A stretch of DNA of 64,000 bases from Bradyrhizobium diazoefficiens (GCF_016599855.1 NZ_CP067041.1:3968001-4032000), one strand, 5' to 3'. Counted from the first letter of the stretch, positions 7,990 to 17,820 are shown. Made by a program: numbers and translations. The notes: a model not told the origin generated them from the sequence alone.

Positions 7990-8544
7990 CTATTTGATGT
8001 CGGAGGCGACCTGAACCTTCACCATCTTGTCGGGATCGGTGACCGGCTCACCGCGCTTGATCTTGTCGACGACATCCATGCCCTGCACGACCTCGCCGAT
8101 CACCGTGTACTTGCCGTTCAGGAACGAGCCGTCGCCGAACATGATGAAGAACTGCGAATTGGCCGAATCGTTGCTGGCCGACCGCGCCATGCCGACGATG
8201 CCGCGCTTGAACGGCACGTTGGAGAACTCGGCCTTGAGGTTGGGATATTTCGAGCCGCCGGTGCCGTTGAAATTCTTGCCGTCCCCGGTCTGCGCCATGA
8301 ACCCTTCGATGACGCGGTGGAACGGCACGTTGTTGTAGTAGCCCTCGCGTGCGAGCAGCTTGAGGCGCTCGGCGTGCTCTGGCGCGATGTCGGTGCGCAG
8401 CTTGATGACGATGCGGCCCTTGGTGGTGTCGATGACGAGCGCGTTGGCCTTGTCGAGGCCTGCCGGCAGCTGCTGCGCCAGCGCCGGGACTGCGCCAAGC
8501 AGCGCGACAAACAGCATGGCAAGAATTGCGAGACGACGGATCAT
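7990..8544 (-). CDS. ppiA: Periplasmic peptidyl-prolyl cis-trans isomerase (cyclophilin)
   Basis: A 184-aa cyclophilin with a clear signal peptide (basic MIRR, hydrophobic core, ALAQ cleavage site), so exported to the periplasm. The domain contains FHRVIEGFMAQTGD, the ARSASNDSANSQFFI core and the conserved ending KIKRGEPVTDPDKMVK, which is nearly the same as in the cytoplasmic paralogue downstream; the two probably arose by local duplication. It probably assists folding of exported proteins, in line with the many envelope genes around it. Confidence 0.92.
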   Translation of the reverse strand: MIRRLAILAMLFVALLGAVPALAQQLPAGLDKANALVIDTTKGRIVIKLRTDIAPEHAERLKLLAREGYYNNVPFHRVIEGFMAQTGDGKNFNGTGGSKYPNLKAEFSNVPFKRGIVGMARSASNDSANSQFFIMFGDGSFLNGKYTVIGEVVQGMDVVDKIKRGEPVTDPDKMVKVQVASDIK

Positions 8545-8584
8545 GAAAACTCCGGATCAGGTGAGGTGAAGATGCGCGCCGTTT

Positions 8585-9079
8585 TCAGGCGAATCTGGCC
8601 TTGAGCAGGGATGCAACGAGCGGCGGCACGAATGTCGAAACATCGCCGCGCATGGCTGCGATCTGGCGCACCAGTGTGGCGGTGATCGGGCGGACCATCG
8701 GAGAGGCGGGCAGGAACACCGTCAGCACCTCCGGCGCCATGGCCTCGTTCATGCCGGCAAGCTGCATCTCGTAGTCGAGGTCGGTGCCGTCGCGAAGGCC
8801 GCGGATCATGATGGTCGCGCTGTGCTTGCGCGCCGCCGTCACGGAGAGGTCGTCGAAGGTGGTGGCTTCGAGGACGCAGCCAGCCTTGGCTGCCACCGGC
8901 CCGCAGACGTCATGCAGCATTTTCAGCCGCTCCTCGGTCGAGAACAGCGGCTTCTTGCCCGGATGGACGCCGATCGCGACAACAAGCCTGTCGCACAGGG
9001 GAACGGCGTGCCGGACCACGTCCAGATGGCCATTGGTGATGGGGTCGAAGGAACCCGGGTAAAAAGCGATGCGCGGCAT
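8585..9079 (-). CDS. coaD: Phosphopantetheine adenylyltransferase
   Basis: CoaD transfers AMP from ATP to 4'-phosphopantetheine to give dephospho-CoA, the penultimate step of coenzyme A synthesis. The 164-aa product is of normal family length and has the nucleotidyltransferase motif [14 protein letters not shown] at the N-terminus, the [13 protein letters not shown] block in the middle and the TATLVRQIA motif near the C-terminus. It is followed 40 nt later by the secreted cyclophilin gene on the same strand and may share its transcript. Confidence 0.95.
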   Translation of the reverse strand: MPRIAFYPGSFDPITNGHLDVVRHAVPLCDRLVVAIGVHPGKKPLFSTEERLKMLHDVCGPVAAKAGCVLEATTFDDLSVTAARKHSATIMIRGLRDGTDLDYEMQLAGMNEAMAPEVLTVFLPASPMVRPITATLVRQIAAMRGDVSTFVPPLVASLLKARFA

Positions 9080-9326
9080 GGCTCCGTCCTACCGCGCCGG
9101 GGCCGGGCGGGCAAGCCGGGCAGTTCCCTGCCGGTTTTCCGGACAATCCATGTCGGAGGCCGCTGGTTTGTTTCGTCCTTCGGGCAACGACGAAACAAAG
9201 AGAGCGCGAACGAAACCATTTCCCGTATCCGCGAAGACGTCCGGAAACTGGCCATGGTTACTAATCCAGCCAACGAAAGACGGACCGCACACTGGGCGTA
9301 GCGGCCGCAATCACAGGGGACCGTCA

Positions 9327-9584
9327 ATGATCAAGGCTCTTTCAGCGATCGCCATTGCCGCGTGTGTTGCCACAGCCCTCACCCTCCTGCCCGGCTTTGC
9401 TCCCACGGTCGAAGCCAGCGTGCCGCAGCCGCTTGCCAAGGGCGACCGGCTCGACATCAAGGCCATCGGCAGGGATTGCTCGCAGCAGGCCTGGCCGAAC
9501 TTCGAGGCCTCCTGCCTGCGCCGGGCCGGCACCAAGACCGACGTCCGCGTCGCTCGCCTCGTGACGGCGGACCGCACTCCATAG
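9327..9584 (+). CDS. Small secreted protein with two cysteines
   Basis: An 85-aa product with a signal peptide (MIKALSAIAIAACVATALTL) and a mature part of about 55 residues holding two cysteines, in GRDCSQQAW and ASCLRR, a pair that could form a disulfide. ATG 9327 is chosen because AGGGGA lies 6 nt before it; the frame is open upstream but without features. It belongs to no family I can name. The kup gene follows on the same strand after about 130 nt. Confidence 0.65.
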   Translation: MIKALSAIAIAACVATALTLLPGFAPTVEASVPQPLAKGDRLDIKAIGRDCSQQAWPNFEASCLRRAGTKTDVRVARLVTADRTP

Positions 9585-9715
9585 ACGTCTGTCAGCTCAG
9601 CGTCATAAACCCCGCGATAAACCCCATAGATATTTGCGACGTCTCGTCGCAGACTGGATGACGCTCGCGTCCCTCGGAATGGCCCGACGGGCGCGATCCC
9701 ATTGAGGGGTCGCAG

Positions 9716-11626
9716 TTGTCCAGTACGCCCGCAGTCGCTTCCGGCCATCATCCTGATCCTCTGCCGCTTGCCATGACCATGGGCGCCCTCGGGGTGGTCT
9801 ATGGCGATATCGGCACCAGCCCCCTCTATGCCCTGAAGGAAGCCGCCAAGGCGGCGGCCCATGGCGGCACGGTGACTCCCGACGCTGTCCTCGGGGTTGC
9901 CTCGCTGATCCTGTGGGCGCTGCTGCTCATCATCTCTCTGAAATATGCGCTCCTGATTCTGCGCGCGGACAACCGGGGCGAAGGCGGCATCGTCGCGCTA
10001 CTGGCGGTGCTGCATGCCCGCCACGCGCAACCCGGGACCTGGCGCGCACATCTGCTCGTCGTCGGTCTCGTCGGCGCGGCGTTGCTCTACGGCGATGGCG
10101 CGATCACGCCGGCGATCTCGGTGCTCTCAGCCATCGAGGGCCTCAAGGTGGATGCGCCCTCGCTTGCCCCGGCAGTGGTGCCCATCACCATCGTCATCCT
10201 GGTCGGCCTGTTCATGATGCAGAAGCAGGGCACCGGCTTCATCGGCCGCATCTTCGGACCGGTAATGCTGGCGTGGTTCGTCGTGCTGGCCGCACTCGGC
10301 ATCCACGGCATCGTCAAGGCGCCGGCGGTGCTGGCGGCGCTGAGCCCGCTCTATGCCTTCGACTTCCTGATCCACCAGGATTTTCACGTCTCCTTCGCGA
10401 TCCTCGGCGCGGCCTTCCTCGCGGTCACCGGCGGCGAAGCCATGTATGCCGACATGGGGCATTTCGGTCGCCTGCCGATCCGGCTTGCCTGGTTCGCAAT
10501 CTGCCTGCCCGCGCTGGTGCTGAACTATTTCGGCCAGGCCGCGCTGCTGATCACCGATCCCACGACGATCGAGAACCCATTCTTCCAGCTCTGCCCCGAC
10601 GCCCTGCATTACGTGCTGGTCGCGTTCTCGGCGGTCGCAACCGTGATCGCTTCGCAGGCGATCATCTCCGGCGTGTTCTCGCTGACCCAGCAGTCGATTC
10701 AGCTCGGTTTCCTGCCGCGTATGCAGATCCGCCACACCACGAGCGCCGCGATCGGTCAGATCTACGTGCCGCTGGTGAACTGGCTGCTCGCAGCGGCAAC
10801 GCTCGGCGCGGTCTTGAGCTTCGGCACGTCCGATGCGCTGGCCGGCGCCTATGGCATTGCGGTGTCGCTCCTGATGGCGATCACCACGCTGCTCGCAGCC
10901 CTGGTTGCGATCCAGTGGGGCTATTCGCCCTGGCTCGTGGTGACCGTGAACGGATTCTTCTTCGTGATCGATGTGATCTTCTTCTCGGCCAACTCGATCA
11001 AGCTGTTCGAGGGCGGCTGGTTTCCGCTGCTGCTCGCTGGCCTCGTCGCCTTCCTGATGCTGACCTGGCGCGCCGGCGTGAAGCTGGTCGAGGCCGCGCG
11101 CGGAAAGCTACGTCAACCCGAGGAAGATTTGATCGAGACCGCGGTGAACAAGTGCAGCGCAAGGCTGCCTGGGACTGCGGTATTCCTGGCGTCCGCGCCG
11201 AAAGGCGTGCCGCTCGCGCTGACGCAATTCGTCAAGCACAACCACGTCCTGCACGAACGGATCATCCTCGTCACCGTGCTGATCGAGGAGCTGCCTCACA
11301 TCGCCGAACAGGACCGCACCGAAATCATCGAAATCATCCCCGGCATCACCCGCGTGATCCTGCATTACGGTTTCATGCAGAACCCGACGATCTTTGAGGG
11401 ACTGACCCTCGCCTGCCGCCAGGGCAAGCTGCCCGGCATCGATCTCGACGACATCACCTATTATGTCGGCCGCGAGACCATCATCCCGCGCGAGGACATT
11501 CCGGGCATGTGGGTCTGGCGCGAAGGCCTGTTCGCCTTCCTGCAGCGCAACGCCGAACGCTCGGCCGCGTTCTTCGGCGTTCCGACCAAGCAGGTGGTGG
11601 AGTTCGGCACGGAGCTGGAGATTTGA
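9716..11626 (+). CDS. kup: Kup-type low-affinity potassium transporter
   Basis: A 636-aa inner-membrane K+ uptake protein, probably a K+/H+ symporter, with about twelve membrane segments in the first 440 residues and a cytoplasmic C-terminal domain. The family signature VYGDIGTSPLYALKEA is near the N-terminus, followed by YGDGAITPAISVLSA and GGEAMYADMGHFG. The start is taken as TTG 9716, with AGGGG 8 nt before it; the first ATG in frame would be 19 codons later and would leave almost no N-terminal tail. Convergent with gyrA. Confidence 0.93.
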   Translation: MSSTPAVASGHHPDPLPLAMTMGALGVVYGDIGTSPLYALKEAAKAAAHGGTVTPDAVLGVASLILWALLLIISLKYALLILRADNRGEGGIVALLAVLHARHAQPGTWRAHLLVVGLVGAALLYGDGAITPAISVLSAIEGLKVDAPSLAPAVVPITIVILVGLFMMQKQGTGFIGRIFGPVMLAWFVVLAALGIHGIVKAPAVLAALSPLYAFDFLIHQDFHVSFAILGAAFLAVTGGEAMYADMGHFGRLPIRLAWFAICLPALVLNYFGQAALLITDPTTIENPFFQLCPDALHYVLVAFSAVATVIASQAIISGVFSLTQQSIQLGFLPRMQIRHTTSAAIGQIYVPLVNWLLAAATLGAVLSFGTSDALAGAYGIAVSLLMAITTLLAALVAIQWGYSPWLVVTVNGFFFVIDVIFFSANSIKLFEGGWFPLLLAGLVAFLMLTWRAGVKLVEAARGKLRQPEEDLIETAVNKCSARLPGTAVFLASAPKGVPLALTQFVKHNHVLHERIILVTVLIEELPHIAEQDRTEIIEIIPGITRVILHYGFMQNPTIFEGLTLACRQGKLPGIDLDDITYYVGRETIIPREDIPGMWVWREGLFAFLQRNAERSAAFFGVPTKQVVEFGTELEI

Positions 11627-11649
11627 TGTCGCGCATAGCGAGTGGCGAC

Positions 11650-11680
11650 TAGCGAATGGAGTAGCAAGCTCTATTCGCTA
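11650..11680. repeat. Inverted repeat at the convergent kup/gyrA ends
   Basis: TAGCGAATGGAG (11650-11661) pairs with CTCTATTCGCTA (11669-11680) with one mismatch. The neighbouring sequence continues with GCTATTC and CCATTCGCC variants, so the whole 11634-11700 stretch looks like a dispersed repeat built on GCGAATxG units. It covers the last codons and stop of gyrA and could serve as a bidirectional terminator hairpin. Confidence 0.5.
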
Positions 11681-14409
11681 TTCCCTTCGCCATTCGCCCC
11701 GTTCCCGCTCTCGGCCTCTTCCGTGATGTGCTCGACCGAGACCACGTGCTCATCCTGGGCGGTGTCGAACACGATCACGCCTTGGGTCGACCGTCCGGCG
11801 ATACGGATGCCTTCGACCGGGCAGCGGATCAGCTGGCCCTTGTCCGTCACCAGCATGATCTGGTCGGCGTCTTCCACCGGGAACGAGGCCACCAGATTGC
11901 CGTTGCGGTTGTTGACGCTCATGGCGACGATGCCTTTGCCACCGCGCCCCGTGGTGCGGTACTCGTAGGACGAGGTCCGTTTGCCGTAGCCGTTGACGGA
12001 GACGGTCAGCACGACCTGCTCGGCCGCCGACATCTCCGCATAGCGTTCTTGCGGGAGCTGGAAGCTGCCGGAGGTCTCCTCGACATCGGCTGGCGCCTCT
12101 TCCGCCGCGGCTTCGCCGGCAACCGCGCGGCGCATCTTCAGGTATGCCGAGCGCTCGTCCGAGGTGGTCTCGACATGGCGCAGGATCGCCAGCGAAATCA
12201 CCTTGTCGCCTTCGCCGAGCGCAATGCCGCGCACGCCCATCGAGGTGCGCCCGGTGAACACGCGCACATCGGTGACGGGGAAGCGGATGCACTGGCCGCC
12301 GGCGGCGGTCAGCAGCACGTCGTCATGCTCGGTGCAGATCTGCACGTCGACGATCGCTTCATTATCGTCGAGCTTCATCGCGATGATGCCGGAGCGGCGG
12401 ACGTCGACGAAGTCGGACAGCTTGTTGCGCCTGACGTTGCCGCCGGTGGTCGCGAACATCACGTCGAGATTGCCCCAGGTGGACTCATCCTCGGGCAGCG
12501 GCATGATGGTGGTGATGCGCTCGCCTTGCTCCAGCGGCAGGATGTTGATCATCGCCTTGCCGCGCGCGTTCGGAGCAGCCATCGGCAGGCGCCAGACCTT
12601 CTCCTTGTAGACCTGGCCGCGGGACGAGAAGAACAGCACCGGGGTGTGCGTGGAGGCCACGAACAGGCGGCTGACGAAATCCTCGTCGCGGGTCTGCATG
12701 CCGGCACGGCCCTTGCCGCCGCGGCGTTGCGCCCGGTAAGCCGACAGCGGCACGCGCTTGACATAGCCGGCATGCGAGACGGTGACGACCATGTCCTCGC
12801 GCTGGATCAGGTCCTCGTCCTCGACCTCGCCTTCCTGCTCCATGATCACGGTGCGGCGCGGAGTCGCGAACTCGGCCTTTACCTCGGCAAGCTCGGACTT
12901 GATGATGTCGAGGATGCGGGCACGCGAGTGCAGGATCTCGAGATACTCGCCGATCTCGCCCGCCAGCTTGGAAAGTTCGTCGCCGATCTCGTCGCGGCCG
13001 AGCGCCGTGAGCCGCGCCAGGCGCAGTTCCAGGATGGCCCTCGCTTGATCCAGCGACAAGCGGATGGTGCCGTCGGCATTGAGCCGATGACGGGGATCGT
13101 CGATCAGCGTGACGATGTCCTCGACGTCGCGGGCCGGCCAATCCCGCGTCATCAGGGTGTCGCGCGCAGCCGCCGGAGTCGGCGAGGTCCGGATCACGCG
13201 GATGATCTCGTCGATATTGGCGACCGCGATCGCAAGTCCGACCTGCTCATGCGCCCGTTCGCGCGCCTTGCGCAGCTTGTACTTGGTGCGGCGGGTGACG
13301 ACCTGCTCGCGGAAGCCGACGAAGATCGTCAGCATGTCCTTCAGGTTCATCGTCTGCGGACGGCCGCTGTCGAGCGCGACGGCATTGACGCCGAAGCTCG
13401 TCTGCAACGGTGTGAACTTGTAGAGCTGGTTGAGCACCACGTCGGGCACGGCATCGCGCTTGAGCTCGACGACGACGCGGTAGCCGTCGCGATCGGATTC
13501 GTCGCGCAGATCGGAGATGCCCTCGATCTTCTTTTCCTTGTAGAGTTCGGCGATACGCTCGACCATCGTCGCCTTGTTCACCTGATACGGGATCTCGGTG
13601 ATGACGATCGCTTCGCGCTCTTTCCGGATCGTCTCGAACGCGACCTTGCCGCGCATCACGATGGAACCGCGGCCGAGATGATAGGCGCTGCGGATGCCCT
13701 GGCGTCCAAGAATAATGCCGCCGGTCGGGAAATCCGGGCCCGGGATGATGTTGTTGAGTTCGTCGATCGCCAGCGACGGATTGTCGACTAGCGCCAGGCA
13801 GGCGTCGATGACTTCGCCCAGGTTGTGCGGCGGAATGTTAGTGGCCATGCCGACCGCGATGCCGCCGGCACCGTTGACCAGCAGGTTGGGGAACCGCGCC
13901 GGCAGAACCACCGGCTCCTTGGTGGAGCCGTCATAGTTGTCCTGGAAGTCGACCGTCTCATTATCGATGTCGTCGAGCAGCTTGAGCGCGATCTTGGTCA
14001 GGCGCGACTCGGTGTAGCGCATCGCCGCCGGCGGATCGCCGTCGACCGAGCCGAAATTGCCCTGCCCGTCCACCAGCAGATCGCGCATCGAGAAGGGCTG
14101 CGCCATACGTACCAACGCGTCATAGATCGCCTGGTCGCCATGCGGATGGTATTGGCCCATGACGTCACCGACGATGCCGGCCGACTTCTTGTGCTTCTTG
14201 TCGGGTGTGTAGCCTTCCTCGTTCATCGAGAACAGGATGCGGCGATGCACTGGCTTCAACCCGTCGCGCGCATCGGGCAGCGCACGCGACACGATCACGC
14301 TCATGGCGTAATCGAGATAGGACTTCTTCATCTCCTCGTAGATCGAAACGGGGCGAATGTCCGAGGGTTGCGCCGGCTGGTCGCCGGGCTTGTTGTCGTC
14401 GTCAGCCAA
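11671..14409 (-). CDS. gyrA: DNA gyrase subunit A
   Basis: GyrA is the DNA-breaking and rejoining subunit of gyrase, which introduces negative supercoils. The 912-aa product has the N-terminal breakage-reunion domain, with the motif [13 protein letters not shown], the catalytic tyrosine region AMRYTESRL and [11 protein letters not shown], then a C-terminal domain with the GyrA box QRRGGKG and repeated blades. The frame begins with TTG at 14409, directly before residues matching the family N-terminus; no better ATG exists upstream. At the position equivalent to E. coli Ser83 there is Gln. The last few residues (ANGEGNSE) and the stop lie in repeat-like DNA. Confidence 0.96.
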   Translation of the reverse strand: MADDDNKPGDQPAQPSDIRPVSIYEEMKKSYLDYAMSVIVSRALPDARDGLKPVHRRILFSMNEEGYTPDKKHKKSAGIVGDVMGQYHPHGDQAIYDALVRMAQPFSMRDLLVDGQGNFGSVDGDPPAAMRYTESRLTKIALKLLDDIDNETVDFQDNYDGSTKEPVVLPARFPNLLVNGAGGIAVGMATNIPPHNLGEVIDACLALVDNPSLAIDELNNIIPGPDFPTGGIILGRQGIRSAYHLGRGSIVMRGKVAFETIRKEREAIVITEIPYQVNKATMVERIAELYKEKKIEGISDLRDESDRDGYRVVVELKRDAVPDVVLNQLYKFTPLQTSFGVNAVALDSGRPQTMNLKDMLTIFVGFREQVVTRRTKYKLRKARERAHEQVGLAIAVANIDEIIRVIRTSPTPAAARDTLMTRDWPARDVEDIVTLIDDPRHRLNADGTIRLSLDQARAILELRLARLTALGRDEIGDELSKLAGEIGEYLEILHSRARILDIIKSELAEVKAEFATPRRTVIMEQEGEVEDEDLIQREDMVVTVSHAGYVKRVPLSAYRAQRRGGKGRAGMQTRDEDFVSRLFVASTHTPVLFFSSRGQVYKEKVWRLPMAAPNARGKAMINILPLEQGERITTIMPLPEDESTWGNLDVMFATTGGNVRRNKLSDFVDVRRSGIIAMKLDDNEAIVDVQICTEHDDVLLTAAGGQCIRFPVTDVRVFTGRTSMGVRGIALGEGDKVISLAILRHVETTSDERSAYLKMRRAVAGEAAAEEAPADVEETSGSFQLPQERYAEMSAAEQVVLTVSVNGYGKRTSSYEYRTTGRGGKGIVAMSVNNRNGNLVASFPVEDADQIMLVTDKGQLIRCPVEGIRIAGRSTQGVIVFDTAQDEHVVSVEHITEEAESGNGANGEGNSE

Positions 14410-14575
14410 GGGGGAATCCGGTGAAATTTATCTGGGAATCATATAGCGCATTGGCCTCCTGATAACCACCCTTGCGAGGTCCTGGGAAGCGCTTTTTCCG
14501 ACTGTTTTTCCAGAGACTTACGCCTTCCCGGCAGCGCCTGTGGCACGGCCGGAACAGGCCGGGCGGAAGCACCCG

Positions 14576-14974
14576 TTAGGCCCCGAAAAACACCTGGTGC
14601 ATGATGCGCCCGGGCACCAGCGTGAACAGTCCCGCCACGACCAGCGCACCGGTAAAGAGCAGGATCATGATGCGACGGTGATCGGCCACGCGATGTATGT
14701 GCGCCCGCCAGACCGCGAGCGGCAGCATCACCAGCGTGAAGATCGACAGCAGATGAATCGGGCTGAACGGCCCGACCAGGCGGATCTGGTGGATCCAGAA
14801 CGACGAGGCGGCCACCACGAGCATCAGCGCGACCCAGATCCAGCCGACCGTCCGGTGGGGTAGCGTGCCCTTGGGCGCGGCGAATTGGATGAGACCGAGC
14901 ACGAAGGCCGCCATCGCCGCGAAGGCATGCAGCGGGATCGCCGGCGCGGCGTCAAGCAGTGGCGCGAAGCTCAT
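14576..14974 (-). CDS. DUF2306-like four-helix membrane protein
   Basis: A 132-aa integral membrane protein with about four hydrophobic segments and conserved histidines in the loops (PLHAFAAMAAF, HRTVGWIW, IHRVADHRR), the arrangement of the DUF2306 group. ATG 14974 is used because GAAGGA lies about 10 nt upstream and the product then starts directly before the first helix; an upstream in-frame start would add an unlikely cysteine-rich tail. Function unknown; histidines in such small membrane proteins may bind haem or metal, which is only a guess here. Confidence 0.65.
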   Translation of the reverse strand: MSFAPLLDAAPAIPLHAFAAMAAFVLGLIQFAAPKGTLPHRTVGWIWVALMLVVAASSFWIHQIRLVGPFSPIHLLSIFTLVMLPLAVWRAHIHRVADHRRIMILLFTGALVVAGLFTLVPGRIMHQVFFGA

Positions 14975-15177
14975 GTGACGCGTCCTTCGATCGGAACCGG
15001 CCATGTGAATAGGATTAACATAAAGCCAACACCATTCACATGCCACCTCCGTCAAAGACTTGAGGCAGCACATGAGGCCAGCCCGGAAATCCGAACCTGG
15101 GCCGTTGATTGGTGAAAAATCCTGCCGCTTTACCCGAACAAGGCAAAGTCAGGAACGAAGCCCGCGCGCGCTTCGCC

Positions 15178-15672
15178 TCAGAACGGGATGTCGTCGTCCA
15201 TGTCGTTGTTGCGGCTACCGCCAGCGGCGACCGGACGCCGCGGTGCGCTGCTGACGGGACCGGAAGAGCCGAAATCGCCGCCCGGCTCATCACCGAAGCT
15301 GCCGCCTCCTCCGCCCCCACCGCGGCCGTCGAGCATCGTCAGTGTCGAGTTGAAGCCCTGGAGCACGACCTCCGTCGAGTACTTCTCGACGCCGGCCTGG
15401 TCGGTCCATTTGCGGGTCTGCAGCGCACCCTCGATGTAAACCTTGGCGCCCTTCTTCAGGTACTGCTCGGCGACCTTGCAGAGCCCTTCGTTGAAGATCA
15501 CGACGCGATGCCACTCGGTCTTTTCCTTGCGCTCGCCGCTGTTCTTGTCGCGCCAGGTCTCCGAGGTGGCGATGCTTAGATTCGCGATCGGCCGCCCGTC
15601 CTGGGTGCGGCGGATTTCCGGGTCCTTACCGAGATTTCCAACCAGAATGACCTTGTTGACGCTTCCCGCCAT
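15178..15672 (-). CDS. ssb: Single-stranded DNA-binding protein
   Basis: SSB coats single-stranded DNA in replication, recombination and repair. The 164-aa product has the OB fold in residues 1-110 ([20 protein letters not shown], then WHRVVIFNE and [11 protein letters not shown]), a glycine-rich linker and the acidic C-terminal tip DDDIPF that recruits partner proteins. ATG 15672 is the family start; GTGGAG upstream would serve as the ribosome binding site. A LexA-type box lies about 155 nt upstream, so SOS induction is likely. Confidence 0.96.
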   Translation of the reverse strand: MAGSVNKVILVGNLGKDPEIRRTQDGRPIANLSIATSETWRDKNSGERKEKTEWHRVVIFNEGLCKVAEQYLKKGAKVYIEGALQTRKWTDQAGVEKYSTEVVLQGFNSTLTMLDGRGGGGGGGSFGDEPGGDFGSSGPVSSAPRRPVAAGGSRNNDMDDDIPF

Positions 15673-16107
15673 CGCCGCTCTCCACTCCAAATGCCATTGA
15701 ATTTCGAAAGGCCGAGCTCGCGCGTCCGCGCCACCCGCCGCCTGTTGGCCGACCCTATACGCTTACAAGCACGCATCGGCCCCGCCACGTCCTTGTTATC
15801 CCCACATATAGCATCGACCGACCATTTGTTCCAGATTTGTTCCAGCCGAAATCCACGCCGACTTTGCACGAAGGCCGGCACTCCATGCCGCTGTTCACTG
15901 CGCGATGAATTGGAACCCGGACCAGCTCTCCAAACCAAGAAAAGGCATTAACATTCATCAAGTTGCACCCGGTGCAGTTCTCCGCGACTGTTGCATTTCG
16001 GAGACGGACACTGCCGCGCGATCGGACTACGTTGGTTCACATGGGCATCGCGCCTGATTGACCGCTTCGGGGGGACTTCTGAAGCGGACAAAACTGGGGA
16101 GATTGCA
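15673..16107. other. Divergent intergenic region between ssb and the first barrel gene
   Basis: About 435 bp without a convincing gene. It contains an SOS box for ssb and AT-richer stretches toward the barrel gene (around 15940-15965) that probably hold its promoter. No hexamer pair with good spacing was found for the barrel gene, and no RNA gene was recognised. Confidence 0.4.
15828..15842 (-). promoter_or_regulatory. SOS (LexA) box upstream of ssb
   Basis: The sequence GTTC-N7-GTTC is exact (15828-15831 and 15839-15842). This direct repeat is the LexA operator known for Alphaproteobacteria. It lies in the ssb promoter region, about 155 nt before the start codon, and ssb is a known SOS regulon member. 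Confidence 0.7.
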
Positions 16108-16868
16108 ATGAAGAAAATTCTGTTCGCTACAATTGGCTCGGTTGCGTTGGGCCTTTCGGCTCCTGCGAGTGCTGCGGATCTTGCGGCGCGTCCTTACACC
16201 AAGGCGCCACCGCCGATGGTCGCCGCCATGTACGACTGGAGCGGCTTCTACATCGGCGTCAACGGCGGCTGGGGTTCGAGCCGCAATTGCTGGGATTTCG
16301 TGACGCCGGTCACCGGCACGCTGGTCAATGATGGCTGCCATGACGCGTCGGGCGGCACGGTTGGTGGTCAGATCGGCTATCGCTGGCAATCCTCGAACTG
16401 GGTGTTTGGCTTCGAAGGCCAAGGCAACTGGGCGGACTTCAGGGGTAACAACATCAGCCCGACTGCCCTGGGCCAGCAGAACCGCACGCGGATCGATGCT
16501 TTCGGCCTGATTACCGGCCAGATCGGCTATGCATGGAATAAGTCTTGTTCTACGTAAAGGGCGGCGGTGCGGTCGTGGGCGACCGGTATGACCTTATCGT
16601 CGCTCCGGGCTTCGTCGGTGCAGGCACTGTCTTCGGTTCGGCCAGCGAAACCCGCTGGGGCGGCACGGTCGGTGCGGGTCTCGAAGTTGGCTTTGCGCCG
16701 AACTGGTCGGTGGGCGTCGAATACGATCACATCTTCCTCGGCAATCGTAACGTCGACTTCACCTCGGCCGGCGCTTTCGTCCAGACCGAACGCATCCGCC
16801 AGGACGTCGATATGGGTCTCGTCCGCCTCAACTATCGCTTTGGCGGCCCGTTGATCGCGAAGTACTGA
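16108..16868 (+). pseudogene. Omp25-like outer-membrane barrel gene broken by a 1-nt deletion
   Basis: The first frame runs from ATG 16108 (ribosome binding site GGGGAG) and encodes a signal peptide ending ASAADLAARPYTKAP and the first strands of an 8-stranded-type barrel, then stops at 16557. The barrel continues in the next frame from about 16545 (FYVKGGGAVVGDRYD) and ends with FGGPLIAKY, the usual family C-terminus. Comparison with the two paralogues downstream, which read VNNVLFYG and VNSLLFYG at this point, shows that one base is missing after AATAA at about 16541. Otherwise the reading frame is intact, so the lesion is recent or a sequencing error. A terminator follows. Confidence 0.8.
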
Positions 16869-16897
16869 TCATCCCGACATCATTCATTGGGGAATCG

Positions 16898-16924
16898 AAG
16901 GCCGGCCTCGCGCCGGCCTTTTTG
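16898..16924 (+). terminator. Rho-independent terminator after the first barrel gene
   Basis: AAGGCCGGC and GCCGGCCTT form a perfect 9-bp stem with a 5-nt loop, followed by a run of T. The same hairpin with the same loop length recurs after the second barrel gene, consistent with duplication of gene plus terminator. Confidence 0.85.
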
Positions 16925-17104
16925 CTGCGCGTTACCGCCCGGAACGAAAGGTAAGAGATCGTTACATTTTGCGTTTTTGTTGCTTTTGGGAGACACAACT
17001 TGCGGCTTCACTGGTGTAAGCACGACATCAGTTGGACCAAAGCGTCCGATGCTCTTCCGAGGCACGGAAGGCAAAACAGAAACTGGGACTGGGATTTGTT
17101 AAAA

Positions 17105-17779
17105 ATGAAAAAGATTTTGTTGGCTTCGGCCTGTCTGCTCGCTCTCACTGGCGCCGCCTCGGCTGCCGATCTGGCGGCTCGCCCCTACACCAAGGCCCCG
17201 GTCGCTGTTGCCTCGGTCTACAACTGGACCGGCTTCTACCTCGGTCTCGTCGGTGGCGGCGCCTGGGAAGATTCGGGCAGCCCGCGGATGCAGGGCGGCT
17301 TCGTCGGCGGCACCGCCGGCTACAACTGGCAGACTGGCAACGTCGTGTTCGGTGTTGAAGCCGATGGCGCCTGGGCCGACGTCAGCGCCTCCGCTTCAGC
17401 CACTGTTCCCGGCTTCGGTGTCGTGACTGCGAGCTCGAAGACCGATGCGCTGGGCACCGTCCGCGGCCGCATCGGCTATGCCGTCAACAACGTGCTGTTC
17501 TACGGCACCGGTGGTTACGCCTGGATCGACAACAAGATCACCCTCTCCGCGCTCGGCGTGAGCATCTCCGACAGCAAGTTCCACTCGGGCTGGACCGTCG
17601 GCGCGGGCGTCGAAGCGTTCATTGCTCCGCAGTGGTCGATCAAGGGCGAGTACCTCTATCGCAGCCTCGGCGGCGAGACCTACTTCACCGGCGCCCTGCC
17701 GACCGGCACGCTCAACCTCCACACCGTGCAGCTCGGCGTGAACTATCACTTCAACGGCCCGGTCGTCGCCAAGTACTAA
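17105..17779 (+). CDS. Outer-membrane beta-barrel protein (Omp25/RopB-like porin family)
   Basis: The 224-aa product has a signal peptide (MKKILLASACLLALTG, cleaved after ASA) and a mature start ADLAARPYTKAP typical of the rhizobial Omp25 group, followed by alternating strands with glycine-rich turns (YNWTGFYLGLVGGG, IGYAVNNVLFYGTGGYAW, GAGVEAFIAPQWSIKGEY) and the C-terminal strand NYHFNGPVVAKY. It would sit in the outer membrane as a small barrel that anchors the envelope or forms a pore. It is the second of three tandem paralogues, with its own terminator. The central part differs from its neighbours and lacks their cysteine pair. Confidence 0.88.
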   Translation: MKKILLASACLLALTGAASAADLAARPYTKAPVAVASVYNWTGFYLGLVGGGAWEDSGSPRMQGGFVGGTAGYNWQTGNVVFGVEADGAWADVSASASATVPGFGVVTASSKTDALGTVRGRIGYAVNNVLFYGTGGYAWIDNKITLSALGVSISDSKFHSGWTVGAGVEAFIAPQWSIKGEYLYRSLGGETYFTGALPTGTLNLHTVQLGVNYHFNGPVVAKY

Positions 17780-17820
17780 GTCAGGTACTGAGCTTCGGCT
17801 CCAACGCTATCGCATTACGA

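Noticed and set aside
11728..13791. Open frame of 687 codons antisense to gyrA
   Set aside because: Shadow of gyrA codon bias, with no ribosome binding site or domain.
16530..16570. Programmed frameshift in the first barrel gene
   Set aside because: There is no slippery heptamer or stimulating structure, and barrels are not known to use recoding; a simple one-base loss explains the data.
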